A DNA stretch of 23,363 bases, taken from positions 1 through 23,363 of the forward strand of contig CAZGUH010000053.1 of the NCBI GenBank assembly GCA_964529005.1, in the 5' to 3' direction. The stretch's first letter is position 1. Each line of letters starts with the position of its first letter. Shown piece by piece: positions 7,830 through 18,097 of the stretch. The notes beneath the pieces are model-generated. The model had not been told where the DNA came from, did not search any database, and was given only the letters and a program-made list of their open reading frames with translations. The position numbers were made by a program, and so were the translations under genes. The stretch comes from CAZGUH01 sp964529005 (GTDB taxonomy: Bacteria > Actinomycetota > Acidimicrobiia > Acidimicrobiales > Ilumatobacteraceae).

Positions 7830-8945
7830 TCAGCTCGCTCTGATCTCGTCCAAGCAGCGCGCCAGCAGATCGAGCTGGTCGTCGGTGTGCGCAGCCGACA
7901 GCGCGACGCGCAGGCGCGATGTGCCGGGCGGCACGGTCGGCGGCCGGATCGCCGGCACGAAGGCCCCCCGTTCCAGCAGCAGCGCGGCCGCAGCGAGCGC
8001 CGCCTCCTCCTCGCCGAGCACCACCGGGACCACCGGCGACGGATGCCCCGGCGCGATGCGGTCGATGTTGGCCCGCAGGCGCCCGCGCAGCTCGTCGCCT
8101 TCGGCGCTGCGCACGACCCGCACGGCGGCGAGCGCCGCCGCGGTGTCGCCCGGCGACGGCGCGGTGGTGAAGATGAACGGCCGGGATCGGTTGATCAGCA
8201 GGTCGATCATTGCTGCTGGGCCGGCGACGAAGCCGCCGAGCGCGCCGAGCGTCTTCGACAACGTTCCGACGCGCAGCACCTCGAGCCCGTCGACGGTGGG
8301 AACGTCGTGGGGGCCGAGGACGGCGTGCGCCTCGTCCAAGACCAACAGCGCGCCGTCGGCGGCGCACAGTGCGCACAGCTCGTCGAGCCGGGCGATGTCG
8401 CCGTCCATCGAGAACACGGTGTCGGTGACGACGATCCGGCGGCGGTCGCGTGGCGACGCGGCCAGCAGCGACGCCAGGTGGTCGACGTCGTTGTGGTGGT
8501 AGACGGCGATCGGCGCGCGGCTCAGCCGGCAGCCGTCGATGATCGACGCGTGGTTCAGCTCGTCGCTGAAGATCGTGACATCCGGGCCGCCGAGCACGCT
8601 GAGCGTCCCGATGTTCGCGGCGAAGCCGGTCGGGAACAGCAGCGCGCGCTCGGTGCGCTTCCACGCTGCGAGCTCGTCCTCCAACTCGTGGTGGATCGGC
8701 CGCGAGCCGACGATCAGCCGCGACGCGGTGCTGCCGGTGCCCCACCGGTCGATCGCGCCGTGCGCCGCGGCGACGACAGCGGGATGGGTCGTGAGGCCGA
8801 GGTAGTCGTTGGAGGCGAACGAGACGACGTCCGTGCCGGCGAGCGCTCCGGCAGGACCCCAAGCGTCGAACGGGCGCAAGAAGCGCCACCGGCCAGCGGC
8901 GCGCACGGCGTCGAGCTGATCTTCCGCCCATGACGCCCAGCTCAC
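7830..8945 (-). CDS. bioF: 8-amino-7-oxononanoate synthase (KAPA synthase)
   Basis: This PLP enzyme of the alpha-oxoamine synthase family condenses pimeloyl-thioester with L-alanine in the first ring-assembly step of biotin synthesis. Its 371 residues contain FASNDYLGLTTHP near the N-terminus, then GTGSTASRLIVG. D and H in the DELNHASIIDG and DEAHAVLG segments position PLP, and GTLSKTLGALGGF carries the Schiff-base lysine K231. Length is typical. The GTG start at 8945 has a GGGAG ribosome-binding site 8 nt upstream, in the 25-nt gap after bioA. The context (bioA before, bioD after) makes BioF a much better call than the related 5-aminolevulinate synthase or 2-amino-3-ketobutyrate CoA ligase. 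Confidence 0.94.
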   Translation of the reverse strand: MSWASWAEDQLDAVRAAGRWRFLRPFDAWGPAGALAGTDVVSFASNDYLGLTTHPAVVAAAHGAIDRWGTGSTASRLIVGSRPIHHELEDELAAWKRTERALLFPTGFAANIGTLSVLGGPDVTIFSDELNHASIIDGCRLSRAPIAVYHHNDVDHLASLLAASPRDRRRIVVTDTVFSMDGDIARLDELCALCAADGALLVLDEAHAVLGPHDVPTVDGLEVLRVGTLSKTLGALGGFVAGPAAMIDLLINRSRPFIFTTAPSPGDTAAALAAVRVVRSAEGDELRGRLRANIDRIAPGHPSPVVPVVLGEEEAALAAAALLLERGAFVPAIRPPTVPPGTSRLRVALSAAHTDDQLDLLARCLDEIRAS

Positions 8946-8970
8946 GCCTGCGTCTCCCGTGCGGTCGCGG

Positions 8971-10296
<1,326 letters not shown>

Positions 10297-10388
10297 CCTC
10301 GTACCCTGGCAGCCCGACGCGGCTCCGTGCGAGTCCGACGCCTCGGCGACGGTTTGACCGCGAGCGGGCCGAGGGTGGAAGGTGTCGC

Positions 10389-11381
10389 ATGCGCGATGCG
10401 ACGTCCACCGCGGGCAGCTCTGCTCCGATCCGCCACGACTGGACCACCGATCAGGTCCTCGCCGTCCTCGAGCGGCCGTTCCACGATCTCGTCGCCGACG
10501 CGCATCACGCCCACCGCGCCCACTTCGATCCGCACGTCGTGGAGGGCGCGATGCTGCTGTCGATCAAGACCGGCGCGTGCCCAGAGGATTGCTCCTACTG
10601 CCCGCAGTCGGCCCGCTACGACACGGGTCTCGAGCCGCAGCGGCTGATGTCGACCGACGCCATCGTGGCCGCGGCGCAGAAGGCGAAGGACGCCGGGGCG
10701 ACGCGCTTCTGCATGGGCGCCGCGTGGCGCTCGCCCAACGACCGCCAGGTCGGCCAAGTGGCCGAGGCCGTAACGGCCGTCGCCGCGCTGGGCCTCGAGA
10801 CGTGCGCGACGCTCGGCATGCTGAGCCCCGATCAGGCCGAGCGGCTCGCCGAGGCGGGCCTCGACTACTACAACCACAACCTCGACACCTCGCCGGAGTT
10901 CTACGGCAACGTCATCACGACCCGCACCTACGCCGACCGGCTCGACACGCTGGCCAACGTGCGCGCAGCGCAGATCAAGGTCTGCTGCGGCGGCATCCTC
11001 GGCCTCGGGGAGGGCCGCCGCGACCGGGCGGCGATGATCGCGCAGCTGGCACAGATGTCACCTCACCCCGAGAGCGTGCCGGTCAACATCTTGAACCAGG
11101 TCGAAGGCACGCCGTTGCACGGCCTCGACCCCGTCGACCCGTTGGAGCTGGTGCGCACGATCGCGGCGGCCCGCCTCGTCATGCCGGGCTCGGTCGTGCG
11201 CCTGTCGGCAGGACGCACGCAGATGAGCGACGAGCTCCAGGCGCTGTGCTTCCACGTCGGCGCGAACAGCATCTTCATGGGCGACACGCTGTTGACGACG
11301 GACAATCCGGGCGACGACCACGACGGCGACCTGCTCGCCCGCCTGGACACCACCGTCGCCGCCAATCCCGTCCTGAGCTGA
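10389..11381 (+). CDS. bioB: Biotin synthase (radical SAM)
   Basis: The enzyme inserts sulfur into dethiobiotin to make biotin. Its 330 residues contain the radical-SAM cluster motif CPEDCSYC (C64, C68, C71) followed by PQSARYDTGL. YYNHNLDTSPEFYGNVITTRTY and the cysteine region IKVCCGGILGLGE are BioB hallmarks. VRLSAGRTQMSDELQ includes the conserved arginine that ligates the auxiliary [2Fe-2S] cluster. Length matches the family. The ATG at 10389 has a purine-rich GGAAGG site about 7 nt upstream. It is divergent from bioA-bioF-bioD and convergent with the secreted peptidase gene, whose stop lies 26 nt away. bioC/bioH-type genes for the pimeloyl precursor are not in this window. Confidence 0.96.
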   Translation: MRDATSTAGSSAPIRHDWTTDQVLAVLERPFHDLVADAHHAHRAHFDPHVVEGAMLLSIKTGACPEDCSYCPQSARYDTGLEPQRLMSTDAIVAAAQKAKDAGATRFCMGAAWRSPNDRQVGQVAEAVTAVAALGLETCATLGMLSPDQAERLAEAGLDYYNHNLDTSPEFYGNVITTRTYADRLDTLANVRAAQIKVCCGGILGLGEGRRDRAAMIAQLAQMSPHPESVPVNILNQVEGTPLHGLDPVDPLELVRTIAAARLVMPGSVVRLSAGRTQMSDELQALCFHVGANSIFMGDTLLTTDNPGDDHDGDLLARLDTTVAANPVLS

Positions 11382-11407
11382 CAGCGTCGGCGCGCCCTGC
11401 CCCGGCG

Positions 11408-12124
11408 TCAGGGGCCGTCGACGCCGCCGGCGCGGGTGTCGAGCTTGCGGACCGGGGTCACGGACACGAACTGCTGGCCCGCGCCGCTCGCGAACGACCC
11501 CTGGATGTCGACGATCAGCTGGGTCGCCACCGACGTGTACACGCAGAACTGGCCGTTGCTGTCGAGCTGCACGACGGCGAGGTTCGCCGCGGTGTCGTTG
11601 GGCACGACGTTGATGTTGCTGTAGGGCTGCATGCCGGGCTGCATCGTCGAGCACGGGCCAGCGGTGGCGTAGCCCGTCGCCGACGCCTCGGCGAGAGTCA
11701 GGTTGACCACGGCGGCCGACGCCCCTGCGGGACCCTGGATCCGCGTGATCGACCCCGCGCTGCGACGCACGCCGCACGCCTTCTGCCCGCCGGGCTCGGT
11801 GTAGCAGAGGCGGGTGTCGGCGAGCCGCTTCTGCGGCAGCGACGTGTACGACCACCCGCCCGCGCTCGCCGGGGCGAACACGCCGAGGACGTCGACGATG
11901 CTGTGGGTCGAGGCGCTGGTGTAGGTGCAGAACGATGCCGGGTCGGCGTTGTCGATCGGGACCATCCCCAGGTTGGCGACGGTCTGGCCGGCGACGAAGT
12001 TCACGTTCGAGCGCGTCTGCTCGCCTGGGCTCAGCGCGCCGCATGCATCGGCGGTCAGGTATCCGGTGGCCTGCGCCCCCGTGACCGTCAGGTTGGCGAG
12101 CACGGCGGTCGCGCCCCCGCCACC
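11408..12124 (-). pseudogene. C-terminal, frame-shifted part of the secreted M15 peptidase (surface repeats 2-3)
   Basis: About 238 residues continue the upstream peptidase gene in the -1 frame. The sequence picks up exactly where the other frame loses similarity (GATAVLANLTV) and completes repeat 2. It then gives all of repeat 3 and ends with a short stub, VRKLDTR, that looks like the start of a fourth unit. There is no ribosome-binding site or signal peptide at its beginning, so it is not an independent gene. Adding one G to the GGGGG run (plus-strand CCCCC at 12114-12118) restores one continuous frame of about 822 codons. Either a sequencing error or a real frameshift explains it. The segment is convergent with bioB. 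Confidence 0.75.
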
Positions 12125-12600
12125 ATCGCCGGAGGCCGCAGCATCGTGTGCGTCCCCGGCGGCACCGGCGCCGCCTTCGTGCACGCGCCCGCAGGGGTGC
12201 AATAGCCCAGGGTGCGCGTGTCGGCGATGCGCTGTGGGCCGGCCATCGTGAACAGGCGGCCCTTCGAGCCCGCCTTGTCCGGCGGGAGCAGGAATCCCTG
12301 CACGTCGACGATCACGTGGGTCGCCGTCGAGATGTAGATGCAGAACCGCCCGGCGGTGTCGACCGGGACCATGGCGACGTTGGCGGTCGTCTCGCCCTTG
12401 GCGAAGTTGCCGTTCGACCACTGCCGGATGCCGCCCGAGACGGCGCCGCAGGACTCGGCGGTCAGGTAACCCTCGCCGGTGGCTTCGTTGGCGGTGATGT
12501 TGACCAGCGCCGCGGTCGCGCCGGCGGGAGCGCCGGTCTCGACCTGGAGCCGCCATCCGCCGGCGGGCATCGTCCCGGGGGTGCACAGCACCGTCGTCTT
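11420..12600 (-). repeat. Three tandem ~120-residue surface repeats in the peptidase C-terminus
   Basis: Three successive protein repeats share the same order of motifs. Each has (G/A)ATA-type sheet VNIT/VNLT, then GYLTA or GYATA with a following cysteine. N-x-NF or N-x-NV, then T-ANxxxVxxD, precede FCxYxS and end at TH/TQ-x-IVDVQGF. Units 2 and 3 are preceded by R-(I/L)-ADTR, and the stub at the C-terminus has KLDTR. One paired-cysteine set per unit suggests disulfide-stabilised beta-sandwich modules outside the cell. This module recurs on secreted proteins of Acidimicrobiia and related actinobacteria (my recollection of the family). Boundaries are approximate. Confidence 0.7.
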
Positions 12601-13875
12601 CCCCGTGTTGAGCGCCGCGTCGGCGCAGAACCGGGGACCGGTGGTGTTGCGGGCGGCGATCGCGCGCGCCTGGTCGGGCGTGCCGCGGAACTCGAAGTGC
12701 ATCGGATCGCGCAGCACGCTGGTCTTGCTCTGCTGCGGCGTGGCGCATCCGCCGCCGCTCCAGCCGTAGCCGCCCCAGTACAGGCCCCAGCGCTCGGCGA
12801 CCTGGACGACCCACTGCGGGATGTCGGTCGCCATCGGGGTCGAACAGGCCGTGGCCCCGCCCGCGCCGCTGTAGGTCCGCTCGGGGTTGGCCACGGTGTT
12901 GAGATCCAGGGCGAGGCCGTAGGCGTGGTTCGACAGCGACGAGCGTCCGAGCCCGTTGCACGGCTTGCCGGCGTTGGATGTGCAGCGGAACACGTAGCTG
13001 CCCGCTTCGCGGATCTGGTAGCCGGCCGCCATGACCTCCCGCAGGAAGCCCTCGTACAACGGGAGGATCTCGGGCATCGTGCGGATGGCGCCGGCGCGGA
13101 TCGTGCCCGTGCCGGTCACGCCGGTGATCGGGCTCGTGTTGTGCGTCAGCAGGCTTTCCCACCCGGCCAGCGCAGGCGAGCCGTTGTATCCCCAGCCGAG
13201 CCACGTCCACCCCGGTGGCGGGAACGCGCCCGGCTCGTGGTTCTGGACACCGAGCGCGTCGGCGGTCGCCTGGTCGACCCGGCCGGTCACCGGCAGGCCG
13301 CGCGCCGTCTGGAAGTCGCGCACGGCGGCCTCGGTCAACGAGCCGAACTCACCGTCGACGACGAGGGTCGCGCCGTTGTCCACCAGCGCCTGCTGCACGT
13401 CCGCGACCACCGGTCCGCTCGCGCCCTTGGCGAGCTCCTCCCACGGGAGCGCCGGCCCGTCGACGGGTTCGGGGAACGGCGGGGTCGGCCAACCGACTGC
13501 CTCGGGCAGCCCCGTGGGTCCGTCGAGCAGGCAGCCGGCGACGTTGCCGCTGTTCTTCTGCGTCTCGGTGCACTTCGGCGGCATCGACGGCAAGGTCCAC
13601 GGATCACCGGCCGCCTGCGGCAGCCCGATGCCCTGTGTCACACCGAGGTCGCCCGATCCGAACCCGCCGACCGGACCGACGTCGTCGCTGGCGTACATCC
13701 ACCCGCTCGACCACATCTGCTCGAGATCGTCCGCCGGCGCCACGGCCTGGTCGTCGCCGCCGTGTGCGAGCGCCACACCGCCGGACCCACCAGGTCCGAT
13801 CGGCGCCACCGCGAGCACTCCCGATGTCGCTGCGACGGCGATTGCACAGGCCGTCAGACGGCGGACGAAATGCAC
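12088..13875 (-). CDS. Secreted M15 (VanY-like) D,D-carboxypeptidase with peptidoglycan-binding domain
   Basis: A predicted exported cell-wall peptidase, 595 residues to the frameshift stop. Residues 1-40 form a signal peptide (RR, a hydrophobic core, and a site near VALA/HGG). Residues about 150-210 form a PG_binding_1 domain (VQQALVDNGATLVVDGEFG, VRDFQTARGLPVTG). Residues about 260-400 form the M15 domain, with zinc-ligand motif SNHAYGLALD (H317, D324) and DPMHFEF (H393). After that comes surface repeat 1, and the frame runs off in repeat 2 near 12114. The start is GTG 13875; a TAGCTT -10-like box lies 4 nt before it (13880-13885), with no Shine-Dalgarno site. It likely trims D-Ala or crosslink peptides at the cell surface, the repeats serving as a wall or outward module. 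Peptidase activity should not depend on the lost tail. Confidence 0.85.
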   Translation of the reverse strand: MHFVRRLTACAIAVAATSGVLAVAPIGPGGSGGVALAHGGDDQAVAPADDLEQMWSSGWMYASDDVGPVGGFGSGDLGVTQGIGLPQAAGDPWTLPSMPPKCTETQKNSGNVAGCLLDGPTGLPEAVGWPTPPFPEPVDGPALPWEELAKGASGPVVADVQQALVDNGATLVVDGEFGSLTEAAVRDFQTARGLPVTGRVDQATADALGVQNHEPGAFPPPGWTWLGWGYNGSPALAGWESLLTHNTSPITGVTGTGTIRAGAIRTMPEILPLYEGFLREVMAAGYQIREAGSYVFRCTSNAGKPCNGLGRSSLSNHAYGLALDLNTVANPERTYSGAGGATACSTPMATDIPQWVVQVAERWGLYWGGYGWSGGGCATPQQSKTSVLRDPMHFEFRGTPDQARAIAARNTTGPRFCADAALNTGKTTVLCTPGTMPAGGWRLQVETGAPAGATAALVNITANEATGEGYLTAESCGAVSGGIRQWSNGNFAKGETTANVAMVPVDTAGRFCIYISTATHVIVDVQGFLLPPDKAGSKGRLFTMAGPQRIADTRTLGYCTPAGACTKAAPVPPGTHTMLRPPAMVAGARPPCSPT

Positions 13876-13980
13876 GACGAAGCTATCGGCAAGAGCAGGC
13901 CGAAGGTTGAACCCGCCTTAACACATCTCCGCTCGCGAGTGGTGGATCCTCCATCGGATACTGGCGCCACGACCGCTCCG

Positions 13981-15849
13981 TCAGAGCCGGCCCGCGGCGC
14001 TCGCCGCCTGCTCCGCGGCGGCCAGCTGCCCCGCCACGATGTCGAGCCCCGCGTCCCAGAACGCGGGGTCGTCGAGATCGCAGTCGACCATCCGGCCCAG
14101 CTCCTGCGGGCTCATCGACCCGCCGGCACGCAGCAGGTCGAGGTACCGCGGCACGAACGCATCACCCGCCTCCTCGTAGCGGGCGTAGACGCTGAGGGCG
14201 AGCAGCTGCCCGTACGCGTAGGCGTAGACGTAGCCCGGCGTGTGCATGAAGTGCGGGATGTAGCTCCACCACGTGCGGTAGCCCTCGGTGACCTCGACGG
14301 CGGGGCCGAGCACGTCGGTCTGGGTCTGCGCCCACAGCTCGTTGAAGCGGTCGACGGCGAGCTCGCCTTCGGAACGCCGGGCGGTGTGCACGGCGTCTTC
14401 GAAGCGGTTCATCGCCACCTGCCGGAACACGGTCGCGATCGAATCCTCCAGCGTCGACGCGAGCAGGGCCAGCCGGGCGTTGGGGTCGTCGAGCATGCCG
14501 AGCAAGCGCGTGCTTGTGACGGTTTCACCGAAGACCGACGCCGTCTCGGCGAGCGTCAGCGGCGTGCCCATCTGGAACACCCCCTGGTCTCGCGACAGGT
14601 AGGCGTGGACCCCGTGGCCCAGCTCGTGCGCCAGCGTGGCGACGTCGCGCGTGCGCGCCGTCCAGTTGAGCAGCACATAGGGGTGATGGCCCGGGACCGT
14701 GTAGGCGCAGAACGCCCCGGGGCGCTTGCCCGGCCGTGTCGCCGCGTCGATCCAGCCCTCGCGCAGGAAGCGCTGCACGATGCCGGCGAGCTCACCGCTG
14801 AACGACGAGTAGGCGTCGAGCACGATCTCGGTAGCGGCGGACCAGCCGATCGACGACTCGCTGGTGGCGATCGAGGCCATCCGGTCGTAGTCGGCGATGC
14901 GATCGAGCCCCAAGATCCGCGCCTTCAGCGCGTACCACCGGTGCGGGATGTCGTAGCGGGCGACGACGGCCGAGATCAGCGCCTGGACGCTCTCGTCGCT
15001 CGCCTCGTTGGCGAGGTTGCGGCTGCTGATCCACGACGGGTAGCGGCGCAGGCGGTCGTCGATCGATCGGTCGTTGAGCAACGTGTTGAAGATGTACGCG
15101 CGCGTCCGCAGGCCCGGCTGCAGCCCGGCCGTCACCGCGGCGTGCGCAGCGGCGCGCACCGCGCGCTCGGGGTGCTGGAGCTGGGCGAGACCCTGCTCGA
15201 GGGGCACCGTGCGCGCGCCGGCGGAGGGATCGGCGGGATCGGTCATCTCCAGCTCGATCGCGGACGTCAGTTCGTCGAACAGGCGCGCCCAGGCGGCGGC
15301 GCCCACCACGGACTTCTCCGTGACGATGCGCTCCTCGGGTTCGGTCAGCAGATGCGGCTTCCACCGCCGCGCCGATCGCAGGTGGTGGCGCACCGGATCG
15401 AGCGCGGGGCCGGGGTCGCTCAGCACCGCGTCGACGTGGTCGTCGTCAGCGTCTGCCCACTCGAGCTCGATGAACAGCAGCTGGGTGGAGATCGCGGTGG
15501 CGCGCTCTTGCACCTTGGCCAGGCGGGCGCCGTTGGCGGGGTCGCTGGTGTCACCGGCGAAGCGCAGCGAGGCGTAGCTCTCCGCCCGGCCGAGCCGATC
15601 GAGCAGCTCCGCGTAGCGGGCGTGGAACGCGCCCAGCTCGGCGGCCGACATCGACGCGATGCGGCCCCGGCCGGAGGCTGCGAGTTGGGCGGCGATTGCG
15701 TCGGCGGCGTCGAGGAGCTCGTCGAGCGAGGACCCGTCGAGCAAGGTCTCGAGATCCCATTCGACGCCGGCTGCGGCCAGGTCGGCCGGGTCGGCGGACT
15801 CACCGAGCGGATCGTTCGGCCGCGGCGCGGCGGTGTCGGAGGCGGTCAT
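13981..15849 (-). CDS. pepF: M3-family oligoendopeptidase F
   Basis: A cytosolic zinc metallopeptidase that degrades short peptides. Its 622 residues are close to the usual 600 for PepF. The N-terminal helical region is followed by the catalytic domain with HELGH (H408, E409, H412) and, some 25 residues later, LAETASVFGE, which supplies the third zinc ligand. PGHHPYVLLNW just before HELGH and a C-terminal HTPGYVYAYAYGQLLAL are also typical of the pepF/M3 group. There is no signal peptide. The ATG 15849 lacks a Shine-Dalgarno site but has TAACCT 6 nt upstream. The gene runs in the same direction as the secreted peptidase (105 nt before it), and is divergent from the cyclic-di-GMP gene; a shared role in peptide recycling is possible but unproven. 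Confidence 0.93.
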   Translation of the reverse strand: MTASDTAAPRPNDPLGESADPADLAAAGVEWDLETLLDGSSLDELLDAADAIAAQLAASGRGRIASMSAAELGAFHARYAELLDRLGRAESYASLRFAGDTSDPANGARLAKVQERATAISTQLLFIELEWADADDDHVDAVLSDPGPALDPVRHHLRSARRWKPHLLTEPEERIVTEKSVVGAAAWARLFDELTSAIELEMTDPADPSAGARTVPLEQGLAQLQHPERAVRAAAHAAVTAGLQPGLRTRAYIFNTLLNDRSIDDRLRRYPSWISSRNLANEASDESVQALISAVVARYDIPHRWYALKARILGLDRIADYDRMASIATSESSIGWSAATEIVLDAYSSFSGELAGIVQRFLREGWIDAATRPGKRPGAFCAYTVPGHHPYVLLNWTARTRDVATLAHELGHGVHAYLSRDQGVFQMGTPLTLAETASVFGETVTSTRLLGMLDDPNARLALLASTLEDSIATVFRQVAMNRFEDAVHTARRSEGELAVDRFNELWAQTQTDVLGPAVEVTEGYRTWWSYIPHFMHTPGYVYAYAYGQLLALSVYARYEEAGDAFVPRYLDLLRAGGSMSPQELGRMVDCDLDDPAFWDAGLDIVAGQLAAAEQAASAAGRL

Positions 15850-15855
15850 GAGGCG

Positions 15856-15861
15856 AGGTTA
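15856..15861 (-). promoter_or_regulatory. Candidate -10 box for leaderless pepF
   Basis: On the minus strand TAACCT (TAnnnT) ends 6 nt before the pepF ATG, the spacing expected if the first transcribed base is at the start codon. No ribosome-binding site is visible and no clear -35 is seen. Confidence 0.4.
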
Positions 15862-15976
15862 CGAGCAGGCCGCCAAGCCGCGGGCGCGCACATTGACGGG
15901 CCGGAAGCATGGTCGGGCTTGACGGTGTCTCGACGCAGTAGCGCTATAGGGCCGAGATTCGGGCGCCGATGCACGT

Positions 15977-18079
15977 GTGATGCAGGCCGAGCGCGCTGGC
16001 ACCCAGCGACCGAACTTCGAATCCCTGGTCGCGACGCTGCCCGACCTCGTGCTCGTGCTGGACGCAGACGCCCACTTCCTCTACGTCAACTCGGCGTGCC
16101 GCGATCTGCTCGGCTGGGATCCGAACCATTGGCAGGGGCGCAACGCTCTCGACTTCGTGCACCCCGACGACATGGCGGTGGTCATCTCCTCGATGAGCGC
16201 GGTGCAGGGCAAGCACTCCGGCACCCCGATCGAGTTGCGCATCGCCGACGTCGAGGGCGGCTGGCGGTGGTTCGAGCTCATCGGCGCCGACCGCCAGACG
16301 GTGCACGGCGTGGCCGGCGTCGTCTGTGTGGCCCGCGACATCACCCAGCGCCGGATGTGGGAGGTCGCGGGCGGCGATCTCGCCCGTTTCCAGCACGTCG
16401 TGCAGAACGCGGCGTCGATCACGCTCCTGCTCGACGGCGGCGGCGTCGTCACCAGCGTCAACGCCGCGTTCACGAGGCTGCTCGGTCACGATCCGTCGGT
16501 GATCGTCGGCCGCTCGCTGGCCTCGTTCACCGCCGAGGACGGCGACGAGAAGCTGCGCGCTGCGCTGGCGCATTCGACGCTCACCGGAATGCCCGTGTCG
16601 GTCGAGGTGCCGATGCGCCACGTCGACCCCACGGCGGACGCCCGCCCGGTGCGCTTCGAGATCGTCAACCTGCTGAACGACCCGGTCGTCGCCGGAATGG
16701 TCGTCACCGGTCATGACGTCAGCGAGCTGTACGTCGCCCGCCGAGAGCTCGAGCACCTGGCCCGCCACGACGCCCTCACCGGCCTCGCCAACCGGGCGCT
16801 GCTGCTCGAGACGATGGAGAAGCTGGTCGCCAAGAAGCGGCCGGTGACGGTCGTCTACGTCGACCTCGATCGCTTCAAGCCGGTCAACGACCTCCTCGGC
16901 CACGAAGCCGGCGACGAGCTGCTGCGGTCCGTGGGCCGCCGACTCGGGTTGGCCACCCGTCCCGGCGACCTCGTCGCGCGCGTCGGCGGCGACGAGTTCG
17001 TGGTCGTCGCGCCCGGCGTCAGCAGCCGCGCCGTCGCCACACGCATGGCGTCACGGATCGAAGAATGCCTCGCCCAGCCGTTCGAGCTGCGCGCCGGGCC
17101 GGTGCGGATCGGCGCCAGCGTCGGGATCGCGGTCGCCGACCAGACGTCGACGGTCGCCGGGCTGCTCGCCGACGCCGACATCAGCATGTACGACGCCAAG
17201 ACGGTGCGGCGGGGCGTCGCTCCCCGGCCGATCGCCGAGCGCAGGCGCACCGCCGAGCAGCGCCGCCGGCTCGCCGACGACCTGGCCACCGGGATGCGCG
17301 AAGGCCAGGTCATCGCGCACCTGCAACCGATCATCGACATCGAATCGGGCGCGACGGTGGCGTTGGAGGCCCTGGCACGGTGGGAGCACCCCGAGCTCGG
17401 CTTGCTGCCACCAGCAGCGTTCATCGACCTCGCCGAGGATGCCGGCCTCGACGTCGTGTTGGGGGATTGCGTGCTCACGTCGGCCTGCCGCACCCTCGCG
17501 TCGCTGGGCCCGTCGGCGTCCAACGTGCGGCTGAGCGTGAACCTGTCGGTCGGGCAGCTCGCCGAGCCGGATCTGTGCCATCGCGTCTTCGAGCGCCTGA
17601 CCGAGTTCGGCCTGACACCCGAGCGGCTGATCATCGAGATCACCGAGCGCGCCACGCTGGCGCGCCGCGCCGCGCCCGGCGGGGCGTCGCCGGAGACCAC
17701 GCTGCACGAACTGCGGGCGATGGGGGCCGCGCTGAGCCTCGACGACTTCGGCACCGGATACTCCTCGCTGACCCACGTGCGCAGGTATCCGTTGTCGGCG
17801 ATGAAGGTCGACCGCACCTTCGTCGCCGGGATGGTCGAGCACGCGGAAGACAAGGCCGTCGTCGCCGCGGTGGTCGGTCTGGGCACCGCGCTCGGCCTCC
17901 GGGTCGTCGCCGAGGGCGTAGAGACGGCCGACCAGCTCACGTTGCTGCGGGCCATGCGGTGCCATCAGGCGCAGGGGCACTTGATCTCGCCCCCGCTGCC
18001 GCCGGCCGAGGTCAGGCGTTGGCTCGACGAGCGCCATGCAACACCGCTCCCGCTGGCCGTCACCACGCCGACGCACTGA
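15977..18079 (+). CDS. PAS-PAS-GGDEF-EAL cyclic-di-GMP synthase/phosphodiesterase
   Basis: A cytosolic signalling protein of about 700 residues with no membrane segment. Two PAS sensor domains (about 13-130 and 138-255) precede a diguanylate cyclase domain with an intact GGDEF (337-341). An inhibitory-site RPGD (328-331) lies exactly five residues before it. The EAL phosphodiesterase domain (about 428-685) has EALARW (E464), SVNLS, IIEITE, LDDFGTGYSS, MKVDRTF and AEGVET, so both active sites look complete. It can potentially make and break cyclic-di-GMP, with the PAS domains setting the balance; the ligand is not deducible. The start is GTG 15977 or the adjacent ATG 15980, with no strong ribosome-binding site. 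The gene is divergent from pepF, stands alone, and ends in a strong hairpin. Confidence 0.93.
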   Translation: MMQAERAGTQRPNFESLVATLPDLVLVLDADAHFLYVNSACRDLLGWDPNHWQGRNALDFVHPDDMAVVISSMSAVQGKHSGTPIELRIADVEGGWRWFELIGADRQTVHGVAGVVCVARDITQRRMWEVAGGDLARFQHVVQNAASITLLLDGGGVVTSVNAAFTRLLGHDPSVIVGRSLASFTAEDGDEKLRAALAHSTLTGMPVSVEVPMRHVDPTADARPVRFEIVNLLNDPVVAGMVVTGHDVSELYVARRELEHLARHDALTGLANRALLLETMEKLVAKKRPVTVVYVDLDRFKPVNDLLGHEAGDELLRSVGRRLGLATRPGDLVARVGGDEFVVVAPGVSSRAVATRMASRIEECLAQPFELRAGPVRIGASVGIAVADQTSTVAGLLADADISMYDAKTVRRGVAPRPIAERRRTAEQRRRLADDLATGMREGQVIAHLQPIIDIESGATVALEALARWEHPELGLLPPAAFIDLAEDAGLDVVLGDCVLTSACRTLASLGPSASNVRLSVNLSVGQLAEPDLCHRVFERLTEFGLTPERLIIEITERATLARRAAPGGASPETTLHELRAMGAALSLDDFGTGYSSLTHVRRYPLSAMKVDRTFVAGMVEHAEDKAVVAAVVGLGTALGLRVVAEGVETADQLTLLRAMRCHQAQGHLISPPLPPAEVRRWLDERHATPLPLAVTTPTH

Positions 18080-18097
18080 GTGGTCGCCTCGTGCCGG

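Noticed and set aside
6120..8933. Open frame of over 900 codons on the plus strand across mutA-bioD-bioF
   Set aside because: Spans three confirmed genes on the other strand and has low-complexity composition; no start signal.
10297..10388. Biotin-regulator operator between bioA and bioB
   Set aside because: I found no inverted repeat resembling a BirA, BioR or BioQ site in the 92 nt.
15919..15950. Promoter TTGACG ... TATAGG before the cyclic-di-GMP gene
   Set aside because: Spacing is 20 nt and the -10 match is poor; not strong enough to annotate.
12148..16716. Open frame of about 1500 codons on the plus strand
   Set aside because: Runs antisense to two peptidases and in the wrong frame of the cyclic-di-GMP gene; no recognisable protein features.
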